NCBI RefSeq assembly: GCF_003362805.1
Contig: NZ_QNQT01000002.1
Location: forward strand, 1-64,000
Source: Neobacillus piezotolerans
GTDB taxonomy: Bacteria; Bacillota; Bacilli; Bacillales; Cytobacillaceae
DNA: 64,000 nt
Direction: 5' to 3'
The notes below the pieces were generated by a model. That model searched no databases. It was not told where the DNA came from and saw nothing but the letters and a program-made list of their open reading frames with translations. The position numbers and the translations under genes were made by a program. Positions 1-11,840 of this stretch are shown here, one piece after another (the stretch's first letter is position 1; each line of letters opens with the position of its first letter).

Positions 1-140
1 TTATTGTTTGTTGACGCTTGTTTGTTTAGTTTTCAAAGAGCAATTGTCGCTTAACGGCGACTTTAATAATATACCATATCGGTTAGCTTCCGTCAACACT
101 TTTTATAAACTTTTCAACTTGTCCGTGTTAACAACTCAAG
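1..140 (-). promoter_or_regulatory. rRNA operon promoter and 16S leader
   Basis: Read on the minus strand, TTGACG (91-96) and TATATT (68-73) are separated by 17 bases. They are followed by a leader containing TGCTCTTTGAAAACT, the box A-like antitermination sequence typical of Bacillus rRNA operons. The 16S gene itself would lie beyond base 1. An rrn operon just after gyrA is the known arrangement in B. subtilis (rrnO). Nothing here looks like coding sequence. Confidence 0.82.
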
Positions 141-232
141 CCGACCTTTGTGATTATATCAGCATCCTAGTAATCAGGCAATACCTTTTAAAACAGAAAG
201 TTATTTCAGATAATTCATTTCTATAAATTCAG

Positions 233-270
233 GAAAAAAAGGAACGGGAAGCCAATTCCCGGCTTCCCGC
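233..270 (-). terminator. gyrA terminator
   Basis: Perfect 9-bp stem (CGGGAAGCC/GGCTTCCCG) followed on the minus strand by a T-rich run, 26 bases after the gyrA stop. It separates gyrA from the downstream rRNA operon promoter. Confidence 0.85.
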
Positions 271-295
271 TTTTGTTTAATGTTTGGCTTCGAAC

Positions 296-2887
296 TTATT
301 CTTCGCCGCTTTCTTCATCTGAAGTTTGTTCCAGATCCCCGGCAGGCTCATCCAATTCGACAACCTCAGTTACCGTAATATTTTCATCTGTATGCGTTGC
401 TTCCACGGCCGCGCCGGAAAAGCCTGATTCATCTTCTGGCTTTTCTCCTTCTTCTTCTTCTTCCCTCTCTACTTTCGCAACCGTTGCAACACTTTCATTA
501 TCTTTAATATTAATTAGCTTTACGCCAATTGTGTTACGGCCAACCTTCGAAATGCTGTCGACAGGTATACGGATAAGCACGCCGCCAGTCGTTATAAGCA
601 TAAGGTCTTCTTCACCGGTAACAGTTTTCATTGAAACAAGGTCACCATTCCGTTCAGTTACGTTTGCGGTTTTAATCCCTTTTCCTCCACGCCCCTGAAT
701 CCGGTATTCGGCTGCGGCTGTGCGCTTTCCGTATCCTTTTTGGGTTACGACAAGGACATCCGTGCCCTCTTCAAGGACCTCCATCCCAATCACTTCATCA
801 TCCTGATCGAGCGTAATCCCTTTTACACCTGTTGCTGTCCTTCCCATCGTCCTTACATCGGTTTCCGGGAAACGGATTTGCATTCCTTTTTTCGTGGCTA
901 TGACGATTTCTTTACTTCCGTCAGTAAGCCGGACAGAAATCAATTCATCGCCCTCACGCAAGTTCAGTGCAATAAGGCCATTGTTTCGGATATGGGCAAA
1001 TGAAGTAAGTGGCGAACGTTTCGATATTCCTTCCTTTGTCGTAAAGAAGAGGAACCAATCATCGACAAATTCATCAATTGGGATTATCGCGTTGACCCAT
1101 TCACCTTTTTCAATGCCCAGGAGGTTAATGATAGGTATTCCTTTTGCCGTACGGCTGAATTCCGGAATTTCATAACCTTTCGCCCGGTATACCTTCCCCT
1201 TATTCGTAAAGAAGAGGATTGTATCATGGGTTGACGTTGTAATCAGTTGTTCAACAAAGTCATCCTCATTCGTACCCATTCCCTGGATTCCCCGGCCACC
1301 GCGTTTTTGGGCGCGATAGGTTGAAACCGGCAGGCGTTTGATGTAGCCATTGTGGGTAAGGGTAAGTACAACTGTTTCGCGTGGAATCAGGTCTTCATCC
1401 TCGATGTTTTCAATTCCGCCGGCAACGATTTCCGTGCGCCTTTTATCGTTGAAACGCTCCTTGATTTCGAGCAATTCTTCACGGATGATTTCAAGGATTT
1501 TCTCCTCATCGGCAAGGATTGCTTTCAATTCTGCGATCAATGCCATCAGGCTTTGGAATTCTTCCTCGATCTTTTCCCTTTCCAGGCCGGTAAGCCGCTG
1601 AAGCCTCATATCAAGGATTGCCTGCGCCTGCTTTTCGGAAAGGTTGAATGTGGACATCAAGCCGTCCTTTGCGATATCGGTTGTTCTTGAATTACGGATA
1701 AGAGTTATGACCGCATCCAGATTGTCCAGGGCGATGCGCAGCCCTTCGAGGATATGCGCCCTCGCTTCAGCTTTGCCAAGCTCATATTCCGTCCTGCGGC
1801 GGATAACAACCTGCTGGTGGTTTAGATAGTACTTTAAGCATTGTTTCAGATTCAAAACTTTTGGTTCGCCATCGACGAGTGCGAGGACGTTGATTCCAAA
1901 GCTTGTTTGAAGCGCGGTCTGTTTGTACAAATTGTTCAAAACGACATTCGCGTTCGCATCTTTTCTGACCTCAATGTAAATACGCATTCCGTTTCGGTCG
2001 GATTCGTCACGCAGGTCTGTGATTCCGTCAATCCTTTTGTCACGTACCAGCTCGGCGATTTTCTCAATCAGCCTTGCCTTGTTTACCTGATATGGCAATT
2101 CATTTACAATGATGACTTCTTTTCCATTCTTCAGCTGTTCAATTTCCACTTTAGCACGAAGAGTGATTGAACCCCGGCCGCTTTCATATGCTTTTCGGAT
2201 ACCGCTGCGCCCTATGATAATTCCGCCAGTCGGGAAATCAGGGCCAGGAATCGTCTCCATCAATTCCTGGACAGTAATATCCGGGTCTTTGCTGACGGCC
2301 AATACGCCATCTATTACCTCACCAAGCTGGTGTGGAGGGATATTCGTCGCCATTCCAACAGCAATCCCTGTCGTGCCATTCACGAGCAAATTCGGGAAAC
2401 GGGCTGGAAGGACTACAGGCTCTTTTTCCTCTCCATCATAGTTATCCTGATAGTCAATGGTATCTTTATTGATATCCCTTAGAAGTTCCATTGAAATTTT
2501 GGACATTCTGGATTCTGTGTAACGCATAGCCGCTGCCGAGTCGCCGTCAACCGAACCAAAGTTTCCATGTCCATCCACGAGCATATATCGGTAGTTGAAA
2601 TCCTGTGCCATACGTACCATTGTTTCATACACGGCGGAATCACCATGGGGATGGTATTTACCAATTACATCCCCAACAATACGCGCGGACTTTTTATATG
2701 GTTTGTCTGAATGCATTCCAAGGTCGTGCATCGCATAGAGGATACGGCGGTGTACCGGTTTCAGTCCATCCCGGACATCAGGAAGGGCACGTGAAACAAT
2801 AACACTCATTGCATAGTCCAGGAAGGATGATTTCATTTCCTGGCTAATATTTATTTCCCTTATTCGGGGGTTTTCAAAATCAGCCAT
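296..2887 (-). CDS. gyrA: DNA gyrase subunit A
   Basis: Breakage-reunion subunit of gyrase (A2B2), which introduces negative supercoils using ATP hydrolysed by GyrB. The 863-residue product has the catalytic tyrosine at residue 123 (context MRYTES) and the GyrA box QKRGGRG that starts DNA wrapping. A six-bladed C-terminal domain follows, then a very acidic tail. In the quinolone-resistance region residues 84 and 88 are Ser and Glu, the usual susceptible-type residues. I chose the ATG at 2887, preceded by GGAGG, over an in-frame ATG 13 codons upstream, because MADFENPRI is the family N terminus. It lies 135 bases downstream of gyrB, as in B. subtilis. Confidence 0.98.
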   Translation of the reverse strand: MADFENPRIREINISQEMKSSFLDYAMSVIVSRALPDVRDGLKPVHRRILYAMHDLGMHSDKPYKKSARIVGDVIGKYHPHGDSAVYETMVRMAQDFNYRYMLVDGHGNFGSVDGDSAAAMRYTESRMSKISMELLRDINKDTIDYQDNYDGEEKEPVVLPARFPNLLVNGTTGIAVGMATNIPPHQLGEVIDGVLAVSKDPDITVQELMETIPGPDFPTGGIIIGRSGIRKAYESGRGSITLRAKVEIEQLKNGKEVIIVNELPYQVNKARLIEKIAELVRDKRIDGITDLRDESDRNGMRIYIEVRKDANANVVLNNLYKQTALQTSFGINVLALVDGEPKVLNLKQCLKYYLNHQQVVIRRRTEYELGKAEARAHILEGLRIALDNLDAVITLIRNSRTTDIAKDGLMSTFNLSEKQAQAILDMRLQRLTGLEREKIEEEFQSLMALIAELKAILADEEKILEIIREELLEIKERFNDKRRTEIVAGGIENIEDEDLIPRETVVLTLTHNGYIKRLPVSTYRAQKRGGRGIQGMGTNEDDFVEQLITTSTHDTILFFTNKGKVYRAKGYEIPEFSRTAKGIPIINLLGIEKGEWVNAIIPIDEFVDDWFLFFTTKEGISKRSPLTSFAHIRNNGLIALNLREGDELISVRLTDGSKEIVIATKKGMQIRFPETDVRTMGRTATGVKGITLDQDDEVIGMEVLEEGTDVLVVTQKGYGKRTAAAEYRIQGRGGKGIKTANVTERNGDLVSMKTVTGEEDLMLITTGGVLIRIPVDSISKVGRNTIGVKLINIKDNESVATVAKVEREEEEEGEKPEDESGFSGAAVEATHTDENITVTEVVELDEPAGDLEQTSDEESGEE

Positions 2888-2953
2888 CAGATTACCTCCA
2901 TTAGGGGTTGGCCACTTTTTTAGCACACAGGCCCAAAACCCTAAATTAATTAC

Positions 2954-2990
2954 AAAAGCAGGATAGATCCTATCTATCCTGGCTTTTAAG
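2954..2990 (-). terminator. gyrB-gyrA intergenic hairpin
   Basis: Long near-perfect palindrome with arms AAAAGC(A)GGATAGAT / ATCTATCC(T)GGCTTTT around a 3-base loop, ending in T-rich sequence. It sits between the gyrB stop and gyrA start, so it probably terminates or attenuates gyrB transcription. It could work in both directions. Confidence 0.7.
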
Positions 2991-3022
2991 TTGATGTATC
3001 ACCGAGATGGGGACTATCCGGA

Positions 3023-4987
<1,965 letters not shown>

Positions 4988-5003
4988 CTATGTTAAGTTC
5001 ATA

Positions 5004-5234
5004 TCAAAAGTCCTGAATGCCCATCCGGGCTGAACGTTTTTTTAATGTGGTTGAGGCAAGTGGGGATAAATAAATATTTTTCCCGGTAACCACGACCGAC
5101 TTGAAGGGGCCTTTTGATAAATTAATCGCTGCGCCCGATTCAGCCAATCCTGAAGCCCCGGCACTGCCCTTATCAATAATCGCAATGATTTCATTTACCC
5201 TGACCATATGGTCTTCCCCGATGTGAATATACAT
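5004..5234 (-). CDS. remB: Extracellular matrix regulator RemB (DUF370)
   Basis: A 76-residue protein of the DUF370 family, located between recF and gyrB exactly where B. subtilis has yaaB (remB). In B. subtilis RemA and RemB are needed for biofilm matrix gene expression; RemA is a DNA-binding activator, and the molecular role of RemB is less clear. The small beta-rich sequence begins MYIHIGEDHMVRVNEI. It is nine bases from recF, so translation is probably coupled. Confidence 0.9.
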   Translation of the reverse strand: MYIHIGEDHMVRVNEIIAIIDKGSAGASGLAESGAAINLSKGPFKSVVVTGKNIYLSPLASTTLKKRSARMGIQDF

Positions 5235-5243
5235 AGGACCGCC

Positions 5244-6362
5244 TCAATTCCTGCGTATTATCTCCCCTGAATTGACAATGAAGGTTGATGCTTCCTTGAT
5301 CGTCTGGTGGTCAATTCCTTCCACACTTGTAGTCGTCACAAATGTTTGGACCTTCCCAAGGATTGTATTAAGGAGGTGGGATTGCCGATGGTCGTCGAGC
5401 TCTGACAGGACATCATCCAATAAAAGGATTGGATATTCGCCTATCTCGGAGTGTATAAGCTCAATCTCGGCCAGCTTTACGGATAATGCGGTTGTCCGCT
5501 GCTGGCCCTGGGATCCGAAGGTTTGTACATCGCGCCCGTTCACATGAAACAGGACATCATCCCTATGAGGCCCAAAAAGGGTTGTTCCCCGTTCAATTTC
5601 CCTGGCTTTCACCTTTGTAAATTTATCTTCAAATACCTCTATCATTTTCGACAAATCCTGGCCTTCTAATACATTGACAGAGGGGGAATAGTGTATTTCC
5701 AGTGTTTCAATACCTCTTGAAATGCCTTTGTGGAGGGGCTGGGCCCACGTCTCAAGGATCCTGAGGAATTCAAACCGTTTCGCGGTGATTTTGACCGCTG
5801 CCTGGATAAATTGTTCAGTGAGGATATCTAGCATTGTCTCGTCACTGGTTTTCTTGATTTGCAGCATTTTCAAATAGTGGTTGCGCTGCTGCAGGATTTT
5901 CAAATACTGGCTGACACCGTGCAAATAGACAGGTGAAACCTGTCCGATCTCCATATCTATAAAACGCCGGCGGACCTGTGGGCTGCCTTTGACAAGGTTC
6001 AGGTCTTCAGGCGCGAACATTACAACATTCATGTTCCCGACATACTGGCTCAGCCTTTGCTGCTCGATATGGTTGCACCAGGCCTTTTTGCCTTTTTTGG
6101 AGATAACGAGCTGCATAGGGAGAGAGCCGTGTTTTCTTTTTATACGCCCTTCTATTTTAGCATAATCCTCATCCCAGCGAATAAGATCTTTATCATTTGA
6201 TGTCCGATGGGATTTGGCCATGGCGAGTACATAAACCGATTCCATTAGATTTGTTTTCCCCTGGGCATTTTCACCAAGGATCACATTCACCTTGTTTTCA
6301 AAGTCAATTTCAAGGCTGTCATAATTCCGGTAATTTTTTAATGCCAACTTTTCAATATACAT
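5244..6362 (-). CDS. recF: DNA replication and repair protein RecF
   Basis: SMC-like ATPase that loads RecA at gaps, acting with RecO and RecR. At 372 residues it is full length. The Walker A motif is GENAQGKTN near residue 31, and a signature and Walker B region ([11 protein letters not shown]) lies near the C terminus. It sits 11 bases after yaaA and just before remB, the standard order. Confidence 0.97.
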   Translation of the reverse strand: MYIEKLALKNYRNYDSLEIDFENKVNVILGENAQGKTNLMESVYVLAMAKSHRTSNDKDLIRWDEDYAKIEGRIKRKHGSLPMQLVISKKGKKAWCNHIEQQRLSQYVGNMNVVMFAPEDLNLVKGSPQVRRRFIDMEIGQVSPVYLHGVSQYLKILQQRNHYLKMLQIKKTSDETMLDILTEQFIQAAVKITAKRFEFLRILETWAQPLHKGISRGIETLEIHYSPSVNVLEGQDLSKMIEVFEDKFTKVKAREIERGTTLFGPHRDDVLFHVNGRDVQTFGSQGQQRTTALSVKLAEIELIHSEIGEYPILLLDDVLSELDDHRQSHLLNTILGKVQTFVTTTSVEGIDHQTIKEASTFIVNSGEIIRRN

Positions 6363-6373
6363 GTCAACATCCC

Positions 6374-6601
6374 TTAAGCCTGTCCAAGGGTAAATTCACC
6401 AAAGCCCGGAATGGACACTCTGTCTCCAGCCCTGAGTTTTCTGCCTCTTCTTTGATCCTGCTCCCCATTGATAAACACTTCATGTTCTCCAAGGAACCAT
6501 TTGGCCATTCCGCCAGTCTGAATAATGTCAGCGAGCTTAAGAAACTGGCCCAGCGTGATGTATTCCGTATCGATTTTTATCTCAACCGGCATTTTCCTCA
6601 C
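6374..6601 (-). CDS. yaaA: S4-domain protein YaaA
   Basis: 75 residues with an S4 RNA-binding fold ([15 protein letters not shown], then the AGDRV turn). It is the conserved small gene between dnaN and recF. In B. subtilis YaaA (RlbA) is linked to ribosome assembly, while older annotations call it a RecF-operon S4 protein. It is separated from dnaN by 267 bases holding terminators, so it may also have its own promoter. Confidence 0.9.
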   Translation of the reverse strand: MRKMPVEIKIDTEYITLGQFLKLADIIQTGGMAKWFLGEHEVFINGEQDQRRGRKLRAGDRVSIPGFGEFTLGQA

Positions 6602-6730
6602 TCATTTCTAAAAGAAAATTGGCATATTCTTTAACCTGGATCAGCCCAACCCAAAGGGAGGTTGAGCATTTCCATTTTGAAGTATCTAATACTTTATTTT
6701 ACTAAAAAAACAGTGAAGATACAAAGAATA

Positions 6731-6762
6731 CTAAGAATTAGCAAGATTCTTAGCGTTTTTTA
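6731..6762 (+). terminator. Rightward-facing hairpin with T-tract
   Basis: Perfect 8-bp stem CTAAGAAT/ATTCTTAG with a 7-base loop, followed on the plus strand by CGTTTTTT. It faces against the dnaN-to-recF direction, so it would stop antisense transcription running towards dnaN rather than end a known gene. It could also act as a weaker signal on the other strand. Confidence 0.55.
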
Positions 6763-6814
6763 AGGCTTTTTTTGGTGAATTGGCCTTTTGGCGTTCTTTA
6801 TAAGGTCTCTTTTT

Positions 6815-6849
6815 TAGAAAAGGAAGCTGCCAGTCACCCGGCAGCTCCT
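6815..6849 (-). terminator. dnaN terminator
   Basis: Stem GAGCTGCCGG/CTGGCAGCTT with a 4-base loop (GTGA), then a T-rich run on the minus strand, 20 bases after the dnaN stop. It suggests that most dnaA-dnaN transcripts end here before yaaA-recF. Confidence 0.75.
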
Positions 6850-6868
6850 CTTCACAAATTATTTGCAA

Positions 6869-8005
6869 TTAGTAAGTTCTAACTGGAAGGATCAGCTGCA
6901 GCGTTGACTCGTCGTGAAGTGGACGGATGACGAACGGCCTCATCGCTCCTGTAAAACTAACTTTGATATCTGTCCCTTCAAGGGCTTTCAAGGCGTCCAT
7001 CATATATTTTGCACTAAAGGAAATTTTTAATTCCTCTCCCTCGACAGACTGGCTTTGGATTTCTTCAACTACCTTACCGATTTCCGGGGTATTGGAAGAA
7101 ACTTCAACGATGCCATCTGTAAGAGTCGAGAATTTCACAACATTGTTCCGCCCTTCTTTTGCAAGCAGCGAAGCCCTGTCGATCGCATGGAGGAAATCCT
7201 TTGTATGGACGACTACATCTGTTTTGCTGTCCTGCGGAATGAGCCTGGATGTGTCAGGATAATTCCCTTCAAGAAGCCTTGAGAAAAAGAGCAGGTTTTT
7301 TGCTTTGAATAACACCTGGTTATCCGTAATAACGATATCGATCGGCTCATTTGTATCAGCAATGATTTTGCTAAGTTCATTCAGGCTCTTACCTGGAATG
7401 ACAACATTATAGGAATCATTGTTTTCCGTTTCAACATGTGCCTTACGCATAGCGAGGCGGTGCGAATCTGTTGCAATACAGATAAGCTGGTTGTTTTCGG
7501 CCTTCCAGTTTACACCTGTCAAGATAGGCCTTGTTTCCGAAACGGAGACCGCGAAAACGGTCTGCCTGATCATCGCCTTTAGCAAATCGGCAGGGATTCG
7601 GAATTTGTTCTTTTCCTCAACCTGCGGCAGGTGTGGATATTCTTCCGCATCCAGGCCATTAAGATTGAATTCAGACTTGCCAGATCGGATGACAGTCTGA
7701 AGGTGGTTTTGTACTTCGATTTCGACCGTATCGGTAGGAAGCTTCTTGACAATTTCGCTGAAGAATTTTGCCTGAAGAACAATTGCCCCGTGCTGTTTGA
7801 TCTCAACGATTTCATCGCCATTTTCTTCTTTAGGGATGAACGATTCAATGGAGATATCGGAATCGCTTCCTGTCAAGGTAACTCCTTCTGCTCCCGCAAC
7901 AATTTTTATCCCAGTCAGGATTGGAATCGTCGTTCTTGATGTAACGGCCTTCATTACATCGTTTACGCTTTGGACAAGATGGTCGCGCTGGATACTGAAT
8001 TTCAT
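6869..8005 (-). CDS. dnaN: DNA polymerase III beta sliding clamp
   Basis: Ring-shaped processivity clamp that tethers the replicative polymerase and many partner proteins to DNA. It has 378 residues, with the three repeated clamp domains expected of the family and the conserved C-terminal end (VRTY) of the partner-binding pocket region. The ATG at 8005 has a GGGGGAAG ribosome site. It follows dnaA after 184 bases containing the unwinding side of oriC. Confidence 0.98.
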   Translation of the reverse strand: MKFSIQRDHLVQSVNDVMKAVTSRTTIPILTGIKIVAGAEGVTLTGSDSDISIESFIPKEENGDEIVEIKQHGAIVLQAKFFSEIVKKLPTDTVEIEVQNHLQTVIRSGKSEFNLNGLDAEEYPHLPQVEEKNKFRIPADLLKAMIRQTVFAVSVSETRPILTGVNWKAENNQLICIATDSHRLAMRKAHVETENNDSYNVVIPGKSLNELSKIIADTNEPIDIVITDNQVLFKAKNLLFFSRLLEGNYPDTSRLIPQDSKTDVVVHTKDFLHAIDRASLLAKEGRNNVVKFSTLTDGIVEVSSNTPEIGKVVEEIQSQSVEGEELKISFSAKYMMDALKALEGTDIKVSFTGAMRPFVIRPLHDESTLQLILPVRTY

Positions 8006-8031
8006 TTTTCTTCCCCCGATTCACGTTAAAA

Positions 8032-8183
8032 TTTTTTGATTAAATTTATAATATAAGTTCTTTTAAAAAACAGTAGAAGTACTAGTAGGGCCTGTGGGTT
8101 TGTGGATAACTGTCTTATTCAAAGGAAAGACAGTCTATCCACATGTGGACAGACTGTGTGCAACTTCAACGGAGTTATTCACA
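8032..8183. other. oriC, unwinding side between dnaA and dnaN
   Basis: DnaA boxes TGTGGATAA (8101-8109), CTATCCACA (8135-8143, one mismatch) and TTATTCACA (8175-8183) lie beside trinucleotide steps TAG-AAG-TAC-TAG-TAG (8074-8088) and an A/T-only stretch (8032-8070). This matches the basal unwinding system described for B. subtilis: boxes, a short G/C block, DnaA-trios, then the unwinding element. Replication probably opens here. No gene is present. Confidence 0.82.
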
Positions 8184-8189
8184 ATTAGG

Positions 8190-9536
8190 CTAAACTTTCA
8201 ACATCTCGTTTAGCTCTTTAACCTGCTTTTGGAGCTGTGCATCGGTTGCCAGTAGCTTTGAAATCTTTTCATGGGCATGGATGACCGTCGTATGATCCCT
8301 GCCTCCGAATTCTTCTCCGATTTTCGGAAGTGAGAAATCAGTAAGTTCACGGGACAAGTACATTGCTACCTGTCGAGGGAACGCCACGGATTTGGTCCGT
8401 TTTTTCGCTTTGAAGTCCTCGAGTTTTATGTTAAATTGCTGGCCGACAGCCTTTTGGATATCAAGGATCGTGACAATTTTGGGTTTCGAGCTAGGAATAA
8501 TATCTTTGAGCGCCTCGGCTGCGAGGTCTGCGTTAATATCCTTGTTTATTAAAGAAGAGTAGGCGACAACCCGGATAAGGGCGCCTTCAAGTTCCCTAAT
8601 GTTCGAGTCGATCTGGTTCGCGATATAAAGCATTACTTCATTCGGGATATCAAGGCCTTCCGCCTTTGCTTTCTTGCGCAGGATTGCAATCCTTGTCTCC
8701 AGGTCGGGAGGAGTAATGTCGGTAATCAATCCCCATTCAAACCGGGAGCGGAGCCTGTCCTCAAGAGTCGGAATTTCTTTTGGTGGCCGGTCACTTGAAA
8801 TGATGATTTGCTTACTTTCTTCGTGCAAAGTGTTGAATGTATGGAAGAATTCTTCCTGGGTTGATTCTTTTCCGGCAAGGAATTGGATATCATCAATCAG
8901 CAATACATCGACTTTTCGATATTTATTGCGAAATTCAATCGCCTTGTTGTCACGGATTGAATTGATGAATTCATTTGTGAATTTTTCGGAAGATAAATAA
9001 ACCACTTTCGCGGATGGGTTATGTTCAAGGACGTAATGCCCGATTGCATGCATCAAGTGAGTTTTGCCAAGCCCGACCCCTCCGTAGATAAACAGGGGAT
9101 TGTAAGCTTTCGCGGGCGCTTCCGCAACCGCGAGCGAAGCAGCGTGTGCAAAACGGTTTCCCGATCCAATAACAAACGTGTCGAACGTATATTTCGGATT
9201 AAGCATCGTTTGCGGGATATCATTATTTTCTTCCTCTTTTTTGAACTTCTTTTTAGGCAAATGAAGTTCGGGCTCTTCATCATTCTTTACCTGTGGAATG
9301 ATGAACTTTACCTCCAGCTCTTCACCGGTGATGTCATATAGGATTTCGGATATTAATTGGGCGTACCGTTCTTCGAGCCAGTCGCGCGCGAATTCATTCG
9401 GGGCCGTTACTACAAGTGTATTACCCTGGAGCAAATGCGCTTTGGTCGATTTAAGCCATGTATCGAAGCTCGGCTTACTGATTTTCGTCTCAATTGTAGC
9501 GAGCGCCGCATTCCATAAGTCCGATATATTTTCCAA
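8190..9536 (-). CDS. dnaA: Chromosomal replication initiator DnaA
   Basis: AAA+ initiator that binds DnaA boxes and melts oriC. It has 448 residues: an N-terminal helicase-loading domain, an acidic linker near residues 85-110, the Walker A motif GVGLGKTH, Walker B LLIDD, and the DNA-binding signature [14 protein letters not shown] in domain IV. The start is TTG at 9536 (the same rare start as B. subtilis), with AGAGGGAGGG upstream. Perfect DnaA boxes on both sides of the gene make autoregulation likely. Confidence 0.98.
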   Translation of the reverse strand: MENISDLWNAALATIETKISKPSFDTWLKSTKAHLLQGNTLVVTAPNEFARDWLEERYAQLISEILYDITGEELEVKFIIPQVKNDEEPELHLPKKKFKKEEENNDIPQTMLNPKYTFDTFVIGSGNRFAHAASLAVAEAPAKAYNPLFIYGGVGLGKTHLMHAIGHYVLEHNPSAKVVYLSSEKFTNEFINSIRDNKAIEFRNKYRKVDVLLIDDIQFLAGKESTQEEFFHTFNTLHEESKQIIISSDRPPKEIPTLEDRLRSRFEWGLITDITPPDLETRIAILRKKAKAEGLDIPNEVMLYIANQIDSNIRELEGALIRVVAYSSLINKDINADLAAEALKDIIPSSKPKIVTILDIQKAVGQQFNIKLEDFKAKKRTKSVAFPRQVAMYLSRELTDFSLPKIGEEFGGRDHTTVIHAHEKISKLLATDAQLQKQVKELNEMLKV

Positions 9537-10204
9537 CTCGTTTCCCTCCCTCTTTTAGTCTCTTTTACTATCACTTATGGCCTTTCTCCTATGTTTGATG
9601 AATATTTGGGTTGCGTTATACAAGCTGTATAACGGGGTTGAATAAATATTCAAGATGATGGATTTGTGGAAAAACATATTATAAGGAAAGAATAAGAGGT
9701 TTCGACAATATCCCCTGCTTGTGGACAAGTTTTTACAATGAGGATGGATAACCTGTCCACAACTTATCCACAATCTGTGGACATCTAGATTATCCACATT
9801 GATTTATTAGAAGTGAAAACACAACTATAATAACAAAAAAAAGTAAGCGGCGCAATGGGTTTTCGTAATTATCCACAAGAAACGCGTTTATCCAGGTTTT
9901 ATTTATCCACAACATTAGGGTATGTGAAAATCCTGTCAATAAGCAAGGGAGAAGGCAAAAATTCTGTCGGAATTTATCCACAGGAATAAAAGTGGGCGTG
10001 TTTGCTTTAAAAAAGCTGAGGAGGATAGAAAGGCTGCATGAATCTGATCTTTCAATTTTTGTCTGGAAGTTGTTTGAAATCCGAATCAGTAGTTGACAAC
10101 TTCCCGGATGCATCACTATAATAATTAAGACTGTCTTTACCAAGCGTAAATTAAAAGCAAGCTAGACTGTCCATATAAGCAATTCCTCAGGGAGGTGTAA
10201 GACG
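9537..10204. other. oriC, DnaA-box cluster between dnaA and rpmH
   Basis: Five perfect TTATCCACA boxes occur at 9764-9772, 9790-9798, 9869-9877, 9903-9911 and 9974-9982, all in one orientation, plus several near-matches (for example around 9745 and 9665). Two perfect palindromes occupy the dnaA promoter zone: GTTATACA/TGTATAAC (9615-9633) and TTGAATA/TATTCAA (9638-9653). Long open frames here are accidental; the density of boxes marks the regulatory half of the bipartite origin. Confidence 0.92.
10093..10122 (+). promoter_or_regulatory. rpmH promoter
   Basis: Consensus sigma-A hexamers TTGACA (10093-10098) and TATAAT (10117-10122) with an 18-base spacer, about 80 bases before rpmH. Being next to oriC, it would be a strong promoter with a high gene dose. 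Confidence 0.8.
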
Positions 10205-10339
10205 ATGAAAAGGACGTACCAGCCAAAGAAAAGGAAGCATAGCAAAGTACACGGGTTCCGCAGCCGCATGAGCTCAGCGAACGGCCGCAAAGTTCTAGCG
10301 CGCCGCCGCCAAAAAGGAAGAAAAGTATTATCAGCTTAG
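10205..10339 (+). CDS. rpmH: 50S ribosomal protein L34
   Basis: 44-residue, very basic protein beginning [14 protein letters not shown] and ending KGRKVLSA, the standard L34 sequence. It binds 23S rRNA in the large subunit. A strong GGAGGTG lies eight bases before the ATG. It is the first gene of the rightward arm from oriC, followed by rnpA as in nearly all bacteria. Confidence 0.98.
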   Translation: MKRTYQPKKRKHSKVHGFRSRMSSANGRKVLARRRQKGRKVLSA

Positions 10340-10371
10340 GCCACTGACCGTCTCAGTGGTCTTTTTTCTAT
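10338..10371 (+). terminator. rpmH terminator
   Basis: Stem GGCCACTGA/TCAGTGGTC followed by TTTTTT directly at the rpmH stop. It would uncouple the abundant L34 message from rnpA. Confidence 0.8.
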
Positions 10372-10462
10372 TGAAAACAAAGTCGATTTTCTTCGGGCTC
10401 ACCCTAAAACCACTCTCGGCTCTAAAATGAGCCGCGCGGATTTAAAATCGGCCTTCATGCTT

Positions 10463-10499
10463 CCTTAGCAGCCGTTCGAATAGCGGCCGGCTGCTAAGG
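10463..10499. repeat. 12-bp perfect inverted repeat before rnpA
   Basis: CCTTAGCAGCCG (10463-10474) and CGGCTGCTAAGG (10488-10499) are exact reverse complements with a 13-base loop and no T-run. It lies between the rpmH terminator and rnpA. It could be a processing hairpin or an operator; the function is unknown. Confidence 0.7.
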
Positions 10500-10555
10500 A
10501 GAGGATGAAACTTAGAGGCGGCGGCCATCAGTGGGCGCGGATGGAAGGTGAAGTC

Positions 10556-10921
10556 ATGAAAAAGGAATTTAGAATTAAAAAAAATAATGATTTCCAGGCA
10601 GTATTTAAGAAGGGCAGATCAACTGCGAACAGGCAGTTCATCGTTTATGTCCTAAAAAAGGAAGGGCAGGCCTCATTCCGGATCGGCCTATCTGTCAGCA
10701 AAAAAATAGGAAACGCGGTTACCCGGAATAGGATCAAGCGATACATAAGGCAATCCTTTTTTGAGATGAAGGAAGGCCTCACCGAAGGAAACGATTATGT
10801 TATCATTGCCAGGAAGCCCGCGGCGGAAATGGATTTTTTCGAGGTGAAAAAGAGCCTCGCCCATGTCCTTAAGCTCGCAAAAGTATTAAAGAGGAATTTT
10901 CCTGTCGACAATGATTTGTGA
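10556..10921 (+). CDS. rnpA: Ribonuclease P protein component
   Basis: Protein subunit of RNase P, which helps the catalytic RNA cut the 5' leader from pre-tRNA. It has 121 residues; the RNR region is visible as [18 protein letters not shown]. The ATG at 10556 ([13 protein letters not shown]) fits the family; an earlier in-frame ATG at 10505 would add 17 unusual residues. AAGGTGA precedes the chosen start. Confidence 0.96.
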   Translation: MKKEFRIKKNNDFQAVFKKGRSTANRQFIVYVLKKEGQASFRIGLSVSKKIGNAVTRNRIKRYIRQSFFEMKEGLTEGNDYVIIARKPAAEMDFFEVKKSLAHVLKLAKVLKRNFPVDNDL

Positions 10922-11063
10922 GAACACGTTTTTTCCTGATTCCATAGATTTTGAAAGCACTTCCTTTAAAAAAATGATAGAATAATTCAGATAGCATGTC
11001 CTGGAAATTATGGGATGATTTAAATAAATTCACATACCCATCCGCTTAAGGAGGAAATTTCGG

Positions 11064-11840
11064 TTGAGTAAGCGAAAAATACTGTATATAGGATTATTTT
11101 TATTGGTTCTTCTGCTGACAGGATGTACTGAGGTGAATAAGCCAATTACCGCTGAAAGCACAGGTTTTTGGAACGAGTACATTGTCTACCCGCTCTCCTG
11201 GCTTATTACTGAAGGAGCGCATATTTTGTGGGGAAGCTTCGGGCTTTCCATCATTGTCGTAACCATCTTGATCCGTTTGGCAATCCTGCCATTGATGATC
11301 AAACAAACAAGAAGTTCAAAAGCGATGCAGGCCCTACAGCCGGAAATGCAGGCTTTGCGTGAAAAATACAGCTCAAAGGACCAGAAGACACAGCAGAAAC
11401 TCCAGCAGGAAACTATGGCCCTGTTCCAGAAACATGGCGTCAACCCGCTTGCGGGATGTTTCCCTATCTTGGTCCAGATGCCGATTCTTATTGGTTTTTA
11501 CCATGCGATTTCCAGGACAGCGGAAATAAAGGAACACAATTTCCTTTGGTTCGACCTTGGAGATAAGGATCCTTACTACATTTTGCCGATTATCGCCGGT
11601 ATTACAACATTCATTCAGCAAAAAATGATGATGGCTGGAACGGAAGGCAATCCGCAAATGCAGATGATGCTTTACATGATGCCGATCATGATCCTGATTT
11701 TCGCCATCAACTTCCCGGCGGCCCTTTCCTTGTACTGGGTGGTGGGGAACTTGTTCATGATTGTCCAGACGTATTTCATTAAAGGGCCGGACCTGAAGAA
11801 GGCTTCAGCCACCGGCGGCGCGGGGGGAGCAAAGAAGTGA
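11064..11840 (+). CDS. yidC: Membrane protein insertase YidC (SpoIIIJ type)
   Basis: Inserts and folds membrane proteins, alone or with SecYEG. The SpoIIIJ copy of B. subtilis is also needed for sigma-G activation in the forespore. The 258-residue protein has a lipoprotein signal (LLLTGC near residue 21) and about five membrane segments, with the conserved arginine of the hydrophilic groove in [10 protein letters not shown]. It uses a TTG start at 11064, with AAGGAGGA eight bases before. The stop overlaps the GTG of jag by four bases. Confidence 0.95.
   Translation: MSKRKILYIGLFLLVLLLTGCTEVNKPITAESTGFWNEYIVYPLSWLITEGAHILWGSFGLSIIVVTILIRLAILPLMIKQTRSSKAMQALQPEMQALREKYSSKDQKTQQKLQQETMALFQKHGVNPLAGCFPILVQMPILIGFYHAISRTAEIKEHNFLWFDLGDKDPYYILPIIAGITTFIQQKMMMAGTEGNPQMQMMLYMMPIMILIFAINFPAALSLYWVVGNLFMIVQTYFIKGPDLKKASATGGAGGAKK

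Noticed and set aside
8-226. 72-residue open frame at the left edge
   Set aside because: Opposite to and overlapping the rRNA promoter and leader; no ribosome site.
9790-10143. 117-residue minus-strand open frame inside oriC
   Set aside because: Covers DnaA boxes, has no ribosome site and no protein-like pattern; accidental.
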